The notes beneath the pieces are model-generated. The model was not told the origin of the DNA and made no database searches. It saw only the letters and a list, made by a program, of their open reading frames with translations. The position numbers and the translations under genes were made by a program. A DNA stretch of 46,930 bases from Candidatus Cloacimonadota bacterium (lineage in GTDB: Bacteria > Cloacimonadota > Cloacimonadia > Cloacimonadales > TCS61): assembly GCA_021108315.1 (NCBI GenBank), contig JAIORE010000422.1, forward strand, positions 1 to 46,930, written 5' to 3'. How positions within the stretch are numbered: position 1 is the stretch's first letter; the number at the start of each line of letters is the position of its first letter. Below are positions 9,930-16,905 of the stretch, one piece after another.

Positions 9930-9986
9930 AACCATTGAAAAGGCTAACTACAAGAAATCCTCTGGTAGAAGCCATTTTCAAGGTTT
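9930..9986. repeat. imperfect hairpin repeat (REP-like) in intergenic region
   Basis: Left arm aaccattgaaaaggct (9930-9945) is an imperfect inverted copy of agccattttcaaggttt (9970-9986). Together they can form a stem of about 16 pairs with small bulges and a loop of 24. It lies in the 258-base gap between the phosphorylase and GH13 genes. It contains the ttgaaaa/ttttcaa core seen in other hairpins of this window, suggesting a repeat family and not a terminator, since no clean T-tract follows on the transcribed (minus) strand. Confidence 0.5.
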
Positions 9987-10030
9987 CTCTTTTCCTAACT
10001 TATATTTCCTATTTCTGTTTCCTGCTTTTC

Positions 10031-10063
10031 TTTTCCTCTGCGTTCTTTGCGTCTAAGCGAGAA
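10031..10063. repeat. 'ctctgcgttctttgcgtctaag' type dispersed sequence
   Basis: This short stretch is of the 'ctgcgttctttgcgtc' kind, and a related version appears at 19681-19911. Sequences of this style (read on the other strand as cgcaaagacgctaagacgcaaag) are familiar from intergenic DNA of many unrelated bacteria. It is preceded by a pyrimidine-rich strand (tttcctatttctgtttcc) also matched near 19861. No gene is evident in it. Confidence 0.5.
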
Positions 10064-10113
10064 ATCTTCAATCTTTTTATTCAATATAAAATTTTAAATT
10101 TCAATTTTTTAGA

Positions 10114-12663
10114 TTAATAATACCACTTCACGTATTGAGGAAATTTTTTGAAATCACAATACTTTGGTCTGAGACGAATATTATAAGATTGTTCTCCAGC
10201 TCCGATTACCTTAAAATCTACTTTGAAAGTAGCAAAATCATCTGCTTTATCTTTGAGGATCATTGGAATAACTTTATGATCATTATCATTTAAACGATAA
10301 AAAAGTTCAATAATAAAAAGATCAACAGGAGCATTTGCAATTTTAAGTTTGACTTCAAAATCAACGGATTTTCCACTATTTATGATCTCACCAATCTGCA
10401 ATTTTGTTTTACAATCAACAATTTCTACCTCGTTCCAAAATTTCTTAATCTCCTGTTCCATATTAAGAACATAATCTAATTTCTCGAAACTATTTTTGGA
10501 TATTTCCTGCATAGTATTCATACTTGGAATATAAAATTCATCAATATAATCACGGAGCATACGGTGCGTATTGAATCCTAAGCCTACATCATAAATAGAA
10601 TATTTCATTTTTTGAACCCACTCGCGTGGAACACCATTTTTATCCGTTCTATAATATAGCGGAGCGATCTCATTTTCAATCAAATCATAAATCTCGTTAG
10701 CTTCCAATTTATCGCGTAATTCTTCATCGGCAATATTTTCTCCAGCTTTGATAACCCAGCCATTTTCAGGTTTGTAGCATTCTGGCCACCAACCATCCAG
10801 AACACTAAGGTTCACAACTCCGTTCATTCCGGCTTTCATTCCGGAAGTTCCACTTGCTTCCAGAGGTTTGATAGGATTATTTAGCCAAACATCAACTCCC
10901 TGCACAAGATGGCGAGCCACATTTATATCATAATTTTCCAAGAAAATAAAGCGATCTTCCACTTTGTTCTCACGAGCAAATTTTATCAATTTTTTGATCA
11001 TTGCTTTGCCTTTATTATCTGCCGGATGAGCTTTTCCTGCAAAGATAAATTGAACCGGTCTTCTTTCGTTACGAAGTATCTGCAATAAACGTTCTTCATC
11101 TTTAATTATCAAATCCGCTCTTTTATAAGTGGCAAATCGTCTCGCAAAACCGATGGTGAGATAATTTTGATTTAAAACGTGAGGAATCCTAACTTGATCA
11201 CCATAACGAGACCCTTGAAAAGAGATACTTTCTTGTAAGCGATTGCGAATAAAGGAAATAAGCTGTTCCTTGCGTTGTTGATGAGCTTCCCAAATCTCTA
11301 AATCAGGAATTGAAAGCACATTTTCCCAAATCGTTTTATTTTCTGCAGTATGTAAATAATCTTTACCAAGATAGCGGTCAAATAAGCGAGTGATCGTTCT
11401 CGAGAGCCAAGTTGTTATGTGAACACCATTTGTAATCGCTTTGATCGGCATTTCATCTTCGATTATATCGGGATAAATAGAATGCCACATTTCTCTCGAA
11501 ACTGTGCTATGAAGCTTGGAAACACCATTTATAAATTTTGAGAAACGGATAGCAAGAGCCGGCAACCAAAAATCTTGTGAACCAGTAACTTTTCCATAAT
11601 TGAGAAATTCATCAACATTTTGTCCAATTTTGTGAATTTCAGAAGAGATATATTTTTTCACCAGATTCATCTCAAATTTTTCATTTCCGGCAGGAACCGG
11701 AGTATGAGTTGTGAAAACCGTGCTGCATCTTATCAATTCTTTGGCTTGTTCAAACGAGAATTTGTCTTCGTTGATCAGTTTCTCTAATCTTTTTACTATC
11801 AAAAAAGCTGAGTGACCTTCGTTCAAATGATATACTTTTGGTTTTATATTCAGTTTTTTCATCAACTCGATAGAACCATAGGCTAAGACAATTTCCTGCA
11901 AAATTCTCATCTCTCTATTAGAATCATAAAGATGATCTGTAATCTGGCGGTTGTATTCATTATTCAGGTTTATATTTGAATCCAGAAGATAGATCAGCAC
12001 ATTTCCAACTTCAACTTGCCAAGCTTTGAGATAAATATCTTCATTATTTATTTGGATACTGATAATTAATTCATTATCTGATTTATCTTTAACCTTTTCT
12101 ACGGGTTTAGAAAACCATTCATTTTGCTCGTAAATCTCTTCTTGCATCCCATCAATATTGATCTTCTGCATAAAATAGCCATAACGATATAAAAGTCCAA
12201 AGCCGATCAGCGGTAAATTGAAATCTGAGGCTGATTTTATATGATCACCGGATAAAACTCCTAATCCACCGGAATAGATTGGAAGCGATTCGTGAAGTCC
12301 ATATTCCATAGAAAAATAGGCAATAATTGAATCGTGTGGGAATGGTACTTTTTCTCCATCTTTATCATAATGTCCTTGAAATTGCTTATAAGAAAGGAAT
12401 TTTTCATAAACGGAATGCATCTCATTTAAAAATCCATTTTCTTTTGATAATTCTAACAATCGCTTTTCAGATATTTTTTGCAATAATTTTACAGGATTGT
12501 GATTATATTTCCTGAATAAAACCGGTTCTATACGACTAAACAGCAAGTAAGCCCCCATATCCCAAGTTGACCAAATATTTTGTGAAAGCTTCATTAAGGG
12601 TTGTAATTCTTTTGGCAATTTAGGCTTCACAAAAAAGTTTCTATAATTTATATGATCTTTCAT
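10114..12663 (-). CDS. glgP: alpha-glucan phosphorylase (glycogen/maltodextrin phosphorylase, GT35)
   Basis: Releases glucose-1-phosphate from alpha-1,4-glucans in the cytoplasm using pyridoxal phosphate. The first 100 residues match the N-terminal extension (DUF3417-like: LPKELQPLMKLSQNIWSTWD) of the bacterial/archaeal type of phosphorylase. The active-site region reads EASGTSGMKAGMNGV, with the PLP Lys at about K610. Other landmarks are FSMEYGLHESLPIYSGGLG near 120 and HLNEGHSAF. The start is placed at 12663: that ATG has GGAGG six bases upstream, whereas the longer frame from 12690 adds nine residues without a ribosome site. A TTGACA-like box at 12710-12715 (minus) fits this short start. 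Length is about 849 aa, normal for this type. It lies upstream of the GH13 gene on the same strand and the two probably act together in glycogen breakdown. Confidence 0.95.
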   Translation of the reverse strand: MKDHINYRNFFVKPKLPKELQPLMKLSQNIWSTWDMGAYLLFSRIEPVLFRKYNHNPVKLLQKISEKRLLELSKENGFLNEMHSVYEKFLSYKQFQGHYDKDGEKVPFPHDSIIAYFSMEYGLHESLPIYSGGLGVLSGDHIKSASDFNLPLIGFGLLYRYGYFMQKINIDGMQEEIYEQNEWFSKPVEKVKDKSDNELIISIQINNEDIYLKAWQVEVGNVLIYLLDSNINLNNEYNRQITDHLYDSNREMRILQEIVLAYGSIELMKKLNIKPKVYHLNEGHSAFLIVKRLEKLINEDKFSFEQAKELIRCSTVFTTHTPVPAGNEKFEMNLVKKYISSEIHKIGQNVDEFLNYGKVTGSQDFWLPALAIRFSKFINGVSKLHSTVSREMWHSIYPDIIEDEMPIKAITNGVHITTWLSRTITRLFDRYLGKDYLHTAENKTIWENVLSIPDLEIWEAHQQRKEQLISFIRNRLQESISFQGSRYGDQVRIPHVLNQNYLTIGFARRFATYKRADLIIKDEERLLQILRNERRPVQFIFAGKAHPADNKGKAMIKKLIKFARENKVEDRFIFLENYDINVARHLVQGVDVWLNNPIKPLEASGTSGMKAGMNGVVNLSVLDGWWPECYKPENGWVIKAGENIADEELRDKLEANEIYDLIENEIAPLYYRTDKNGVPREWVQKMKYSIYDVGLGFNTHRMLRDYIDEFYIPSMNTMQEISKNSFEKLDYVLNMEQEIKKFWNEVEIVDCKTKLQIGEIINSGKSVDFEVKLKIANAPVDLFIIELFYRLNDNDHKVIPMILKDKADDFATFKVDFKVIGAGEQSYNIRLRPKYCDFKKFPQYVKWYY

Positions 12664-12687
12664 TTTTTCCTCCAAAATAACTGAGTC

Positions 12688-12715
12688 CATTTATGGTATA
12701 TTTAAAAACTGTCAA
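12688..12715 (-). promoter_or_regulatory. candidate promoter of the glucan phosphorylase gene
   Basis: On the minus strand TTGACA (12715-12710) is followed after 16 bases by TAAATG (12693-12688). Transcription would start around 12681, only some 18 bases before the ATG at 12663, which supports the short start of the phosphorylase. The -10 match is weak. Confidence 0.4.
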
Positions 12716-12846
12716 CTTTAATTCGTCCAAGTTTAAAAATACACTAATAGAGAAAAGTGTTTCCATAGTTATCAAAAAGATCGGTTAATAAAATTCAAAG
12801 CAAATATCTTAATTGTTCACATAAAAAATTAGAATTCATGAAAAAA

Positions 12847-12862
12847 TGGCAATATGTATGCT
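12847..12862 (+). promoter_or_regulatory. candidate sigma-54 (-24/-12) promoter
   Basis: The 16-mer TGGCAATATGTATGCT has the invariant GG and GC separated by 10 bases and matches TGGCA...TGCT of the sigma-54 consensus (TGGCACGN4TTGCT). It lies 88 bases upstream of the lipoprotein ATG at 12950. Two sigma-54 activators are encoded in the same window. An intergenic match this good is unlikely to be frequent by chance, but no activator site was identified. Confidence 0.4.
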
Positions 12863-12949
12863 TTATTCAGCTTTCTGCTTGACAAATATCAAACATACTA
12901 AAAAAAGAGTTTAATTAATATAATTTTGTAAAACTTAAGGAGTTTAGTT

Positions 12950-13198
12950 ATGGAAAAATTAACGAAATTGTTTCTTGTAATAATAGTAATAGCAACTATT
13001 TTGCTTTCTGCTTGTTCTACACCTCCCCCTCCTGTTTCAAAGGATCAACTTGAAACAGCAAAATATGAAGCACTGGAAATCGAAAAAAAATCTGATTCTT
13101 TGAACAAAGAAAAAAAAGCTCTTGAAATAGAATTATCAGAGAGAGAAGCTGAGCTTGAAAGATTGAAAGAATACAAAAGACAACTGGAATCAGAATAA
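12950..13198 (+). CDS. small coiled-coil outer-membrane lipoprotein
   Basis: An 82-aa product with a hydrophobic signal (residues 6-20) and lipobox LLSAC, so Cys21 should be lipidated. A proline run (TPPPPVS) is followed by a continuous charged helix (about 31-82, rich in K/E with leucine spacing) that should form a coiled coil. The layout recalls small Lpp-like envelope lipoproteins, but I cannot name the family. Start ATG follows AAGGAG with good spacing. It is 13 bases ahead of the LysM gene, with which it surely forms an operon, and both products probably act in the periplasm at the peptidoglycan/outer-membrane interface. A sigma-54-like site precedes it. Confidence 0.85.
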   Translation: MEKLTKLFLVIIVIATILLSACSTPPPPVSKDQLETAKYEALEIEKKSDSLNKEKKALEIELSEREAELERLKEYKRQLESE

Positions 13199-13211
13199 AA
13201 GGAAGGATATT

Positions 13212-14099
13212 ATGAAAAAAATAATTTTACTCTCACTTATAGTTTTGTTTGTAGTCCCAGTTTTATTACAAGCTTCGGTAACTTATTTAGATGAAGATAG
13301 TTATAAGAAATTGAAAAAGAAACAACGCCTTGAATATTGGGACAATTTAGAAAATAATCTCGCTGAACTTCAACAACGAAAATCTGATGCAATTATTAAT
13401 TCAGACAAATATGAAAAAGAGATCGAAAAATTGAAAGCCAAATTAAATAGAACTAATGCCGAATATGATGATGTTTACAAAAGTATTCTAACTATGCTAA
13501 ACATTGGTGATTTTGACGCAAACAGCATTCGCAAAAAAATAGGTTATTTCAATAGCAAAATTGATGGTTGGAATAATCTTTCCGATGATGAAATTTGGAA
13601 AGCCAAAAAAAGCATCAATGAATTGATTGTCGAATTTCAAGAATATAAGAAATTTAACTATGGTAAGCTTCCTGATTTTAGAAAAGATTTTTCAGATTTA
13701 GATAATCGTATAAAAAATCTTGAAGAAACTGTAGGTTCTGCCAAACCTAACTATTATGAAGATTCATATTCAGTAAAAAGAGGTGATTCTCTTTCAAAAA
13801 TCTCTGGATATAGTTTCATCTATAATAATCCAAAGAAATGGGGAATAATATACCGAGCTAATAGGGATCAAATTACAGATCCAAACATTGTTTCTGTAAA
13901 TCAAGTTCTTAAAATACCTCGTGGACTTCCAAATTCTTGGAAAGTTTATAAAGGTGAATTTCTTTGGAAAATTGCTTCATATCCTGAAGTTTATGGTAAA
14001 GGTTCAAAATGGCCTTTGATTTATAGAGCAAACAAAGATAAAATTAAAGATCCAAATTTGATCTACCCAAATCAAGTTTTTCAAATTCCAAGAGATTAA
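13212..14099 (+). CDS. exported coiled-coil protein with two LysM domains
   Basis: A 295-aa product with a signal peptide (about residues 1-21, cleavage after QA), then a helical, coiled-coil-rich region (about 30-175). Two C-terminal LysM modules follow (about 190-240, YSVKRGDSLSKISG; about 243-295, WKVYKGEFLWKIAS). Both modules share the insert ...WPLIYRAN.D.I.DPN... and end NQV..IPR, the form typical of FCB and Deltaproteobacteria envelope proteins. LysM binds glycan chains of peptidoglycan, so the protein is probably periplasmic and wall-bound. It is co-transcribed with the small lipoprotein and followed by a clear intrinsic terminator. Start ATG follows GGAAGGAT. The exact cellular role is unknown. 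Confidence 0.88.
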   Translation: MKKIILLSLIVLFVVPVLLQASVTYLDEDSYKKLKKKQRLEYWDNLENNLAELQQRKSDAIINSDKYEKEIEKLKAKLNRTNAEYDDVYKSILTMLNIGDFDANSIRKKIGYFNSKIDGWNNLSDDEIWKAKKSINELIVEFQEYKKFNYGKLPDFRKDFSDLDNRIKNLEETVGSAKPNYYEDSYSVKRGDSLSKISGYSFIYNNPKKWGIIYRANRDQITDPNIVSVNQVLKIPRGLPNSWKVYKGEFLWKIASYPEVYGKGSKWPLIYRANKDKIKDPNLIYPNQVFQIPRD

Positions 14100-14117
14100 G
14101 ACTCTTTTTTAATTTTT

Positions 14118-14147
14118 AAAGCCTCTCTTCTGAGAGGCTTTATTTTT
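14118..14147 (+). terminator. intrinsic terminator after the LysM gene
   Basis: A perfect 10-bp stem, aaagcctctc (14118-14127) with gagaggcttt (14132-14141), closes a TTCT tetraloop and is followed by attttt. It sits 18 bases after the LysM stop codon, so it ends the lipoprotein/LysM operon and separates it from the HD-phosphohydrolase gene, which starts only about 20 bases downstream. Confidence 0.85.
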
Positions 14148-14164
14148 AAAAAGGAAATATTAAA

Positions 14165-16267
14165 TTGAAAAAAACAACATATTATTATATAATTGTTTCA
14201 TCACTTTTATTAGGAATATTATATTTTATTTATTCTCCATTTCGGTTCACACCACATGAATATAGCTTTTCTATAGGTGAAATTTCTGATCGCGAGATTA
14301 TTGCTCCTTATGATTTTGATATTTATAAGAATGTTGAAAGTTTACGTTCGGAACAGGAAATTGCAGCTTTAAATGTACGCCCTGTATACAAACTGTCAGA
14401 AACGCTTACTTTTAACGCTATCAAAAACTTAGATTTCCTATTCAAACCATTTATTTTATCTGTAAATAATAATTTCATTGAGATTAAGAACAAATTGCAT
14501 CGTAATGGCTTCAACCTTGCAGATACAACAATAATATATTTAAACAACGATAAATATCGTAATCAAATTTATGGCTTTTTATCTACAGAGCTTGTAAATA
14601 TTTTTAACGTGGGTATTTACCCCGAAGATTTCCCTTATTTGAAAATAAAACTGATTAGAGAAAAAAAAGAAGTAGAAGAATATTCCTTAGCAAGACTTTT
14701 TTCTCTAACAGAAGCAAAAGAGAAAATATTATCTAAAGAAAAAGACCTTGATTCAAAAAAAATATTAGAAGATATATTGAATATAGTTTTGATCATAAAC
14801 ATCATTGAGGATTCTGAAACTCTGAGAATTCTGCAACAAGAGGTAAAAGATAATATATCACTTTTCAAAGGTAAAGTCTTAAAAAATGAAAAGATCATCA
14901 ACAAAAATCAAAAGGTTACTGTAGACATTATTCAAAAACTTAATTCTTTGAACAGATCTCAGCAGAGTAAGGATAGTACAATTGATATTTCTGAGATAAT
15001 ACAGTCTTCATTTGGGATTTCTTTATTTGCTTTTATTCTTCTATTCATTTTTCATTATATAATTTCAATATGTTTTTCAGATTTTTTTAGCTTACAATTG
15101 CACTATATTATTGTTTATTTTGCTCTGTTTTTACCCATATTATCTACAATTCTTACAAATAATCTTATCGAATTTTCTTCTTTGGTAATACCATATTCAT
15201 TGAGTATAATAATTATTGCTTTTATCTTTAATGCTGAAATAGGTATTCTTTTTAATTTTGTATTAATGCTGTTTATTTCAATTTTTTTGAATCTAACTTT
15301 GACAACTCCGATTATCCATTTTGTAATAAGCTGTAGTGCACTCATTGCAATAAAGAGATTAAAATATGAGCAAGAATACTTTGTTATTACATTGTATTTG
15401 TTAATCGGTCTAGTTTCAATCAATATCGCTTTTTCATTGTTCAAATTGGATGATATCACTGTTTTCTTTTTACATATTTTCTATAGTGTGATTTCAATTG
15501 GTATTTCAATTGTTATCACTATGCTTTTATTACCGATTTTACATAAGAAACTTAATATTGCAACAAAACAAATTCTATTGGAATTACTTGATTTTGAAAA
15601 TTCTTTATTAAGAAGACTTCAGAAGCAAGCTCCGGGAACTTATCATCATTCCTTAATCGTAGGAAATCTGGCTGAAAGTGCTGCCGAAGCAATAGGTGCT
15701 GATTATCTTTTAGCAAGAGTGGGAAGCTATTATCATGATATTGGTAAATTAGAAAATCCTACTTTTTTTACTGAAAATAACGCCGATTCCTCTCAATTAC
15801 ATGATCGTCTTATGGCAAATGAAAGTGCTTTAATAATCCGAAATCATATTAAAGATGGCGTAACTCTGGCAAAGAAAGAAAAATTACCACAAACTGTTAT
15901 TGATATTTTAGAACAACACCACGGTACAAGTCAAATTAGATTTTTTTACAATAAAGCTTTGGAAACAAAATTAATAATTGATGATGAAATTTTTTATTAT
16001 GCTGGTCCAAAACCTCAGACAAAAGAAGCTGCAATAGTAACCATTGCCGATATTGTGGAATCAACCTCAAAATCTTTGAAGAAAATTTCAAATGATATAT
16101 TAAAAAAAATTTTGGACGATACAATTTTCCGTTTGCTCAAAGAGGGACAATTGGATGAAGCTCCCATTTCAATGAAAGAATTGGAAGAAATCAAAAAATA
16201 TATGTTACCAATTTTATTAGGAATCTATGGAAAACGTATTGAATACCCAGACACCGATGTCAATTGA
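14165..16267 (+). CDS. 7TMR-HD family membrane phosphohydrolase (PgpH-like)
   Basis: A 700-aa membrane protein. One TM helix (about 5-24) is followed by an extracytoplasmic region (about 30-280, 7TMR-HDED-like), a multi-helix membrane block (about 285-470) and a cytoplasmic HD domain (about 490-660). The HD metal site is visible: GTYHHSLIVGNLAE near 495, then YYHDIGKL with H524/D525, and further His/Asp residues (EQHHGTSQ, IVTIADIVEST). Related PgpH proteins of Firmicutes hydrolyse cyclic di-AMP, so that is the likely but unproven activity. The start is a TTG at 14165 with AAGGAAAT upstream. Its 3' end overlaps ybeY by 41 bases if ybeY starts at 16227. The pgpH-ybeY order is conserved in many bacteria, which supports both calls. 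Confidence 0.88.
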   Translation: MKKTTYYYIIVSSLLLGILYFIYSPFRFTPHEYSFSIGEISDREIIAPYDFDIYKNVESLRSEQEIAALNVRPVYKLSETLTFNAIKNLDFLFKPFILSVNNNFIEIKNKLHRNGFNLADTTIIYLNNDKYRNQIYGFLSTELVNIFNVGIYPEDFPYLKIKLIREKKEVEEYSLARLFSLTEAKEKILSKEKDLDSKKILEDILNIVLIINIIEDSETLRILQQEVKDNISLFKGKVLKNEKIINKNQKVTVDIIQKLNSLNRSQQSKDSTIDISEIIQSSFGISLFAFILLFIFHYIISICFSDFFSLQLHYIIVYFALFLPILSTILTNNLIEFSSLVIPYSLSIIIIAFIFNAEIGILFNFVLMLFISIFLNLTLTTPIIHFVISCSALIAIKRLKYEQEYFVITLYLLIGLVSINIAFSLFKLDDITVFFLHIFYSVISIGISIVITMLLLPILHKKLNIATKQILLELLDFENSLLRRLQKQAPGTYHHSLIVGNLAESAAEAIGADYLLARVGSYYHDIGKLENPTFFTENNADSSQLHDRLMANESALIIRNHIKDGVTLAKKEKLPQTVIDILEQHHGTSQIRFFYNKALETKLIIDDEIFYYAGPKPQTKEAAIVTIADIVESTSKSLKKISNDILKKILDDTIFRLLKEGQLDEAPISMKELEEIKKYMLPILLGIYGKRIEYPDTDVN

Positions 16268-16685
16268 AGTAATTAATGAATCACAATTTGAAATTGATGA
16301 TAAAATATTTGAAAATGTCTATGAAATAATATCACAAAAAGAAAATTTTACTAATGAATCTTCTGTTTGCATATCATTAACAAATAATGAAAAAATAAGA
16401 GAATTAAATAAAAATTATCGCGGTAAAAATTCGATTACAGATGTATTATCTTTTACTTCCAATACTGATTTTATCCCTTTTTTGGGTGATATAATTATCA
16501 ATGTAGATGCTGCTGAAAAACAAAAAAAAAATAAATCATTAACACTTGAATTGCAAAGACTATTCTTACACGGTTTACTCCACTTATTAGGTAATGATCA
16601 TATTTCTAATGAACAAAGAGACAAAATGCAAAAAAAAGAAGAGTATTACTGGAATCTATTGATATTAAATTCTATGAAAAAATAG
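16227..16685 (+). CDS. ybeY: endoribonuclease YbeY
   Basis: A metal-dependent RNase for 16S rRNA 3'-end maturation and ribosome quality control. The signature is intact: LHGLLHLLGNDH near residues 112-123 supplies the three zinc-binding histidines, and YRGKNSITDVLSF is the usual upstream conserved block. Length is 152 aa, normal. The ATG at 16227 has AGGAAT just upstream and overlaps the HD gene by 41 bases. An internal ATG at 16257 (MSIEVIN) would give a more typical N-terminus but lacks a ribosome site. Translational coupling to the upstream gene is likely with either start. Confidence 0.93.
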   Translation: MENVLNTQTPMSIEVINESQFEIDDKIFENVYEIISQKENFTNESSVCISLTNNEKIRELNKNYRGKNSITDVLSFTSNTDFIPFLGDIIINVDAAEKQKKNKSLTLELQRLFLHGLLHLLGNDHISNEQRDKMQKKEEYYWNLLILNSMKK

Positions 16686-16699
16686 AAAATTAGATCAAG

Positions 16700-16846
16700 A
16701 ACTCGTTTGAAAACGAGTTAAGTACTTGGACAAAAGTTTTCAGATATTTTTCCCTTGGTCAACAAGAAATAACTTTCAGAAAATACTTGGTAAACCGTTG
16801 AAACGGTTAAATAAAAAGCTCTATCTCATTAACTGTTTCAACAGTT
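16700..16846. repeat. composite repeat: three TGAA/TTCA-loop hairpins around a 73-bp dispersed repeat
   Basis: Three short hairpins lie here: aactcgtt-TGAA-aacgagtt (16700-16719), aaccgt-TGAA-acggtt (16793-16808) and aactgt-TTCA-acagtt (16831-16846). The first two flank a 73-base sequence (16721-16793) that recurs at 34364-34437. The core has its own inverted parts (cttggtcaacaag; agtactt...aaatactt). It fills most of the gap between the convergent ybeY and solenoid-lipoprotein genes. This looks like a REP/REPIN-style non-autonomous element; hairpin 1 could also act as a bidirectional terminator. Confidence 0.7.
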
Positions 16847-16905
16847 TCAAAATTTCTGAATAAAAAATACCGAAAAACATATGGGTAGGTACTTAGTGAC
16901 CAACC

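Noticed and set aside
12879..12884. TTGACA upstream of the small lipoprotein
   Set aside because: No acceptable -10 at 16-18 bases; the sigma-54-like site just upstream is a better candidate.
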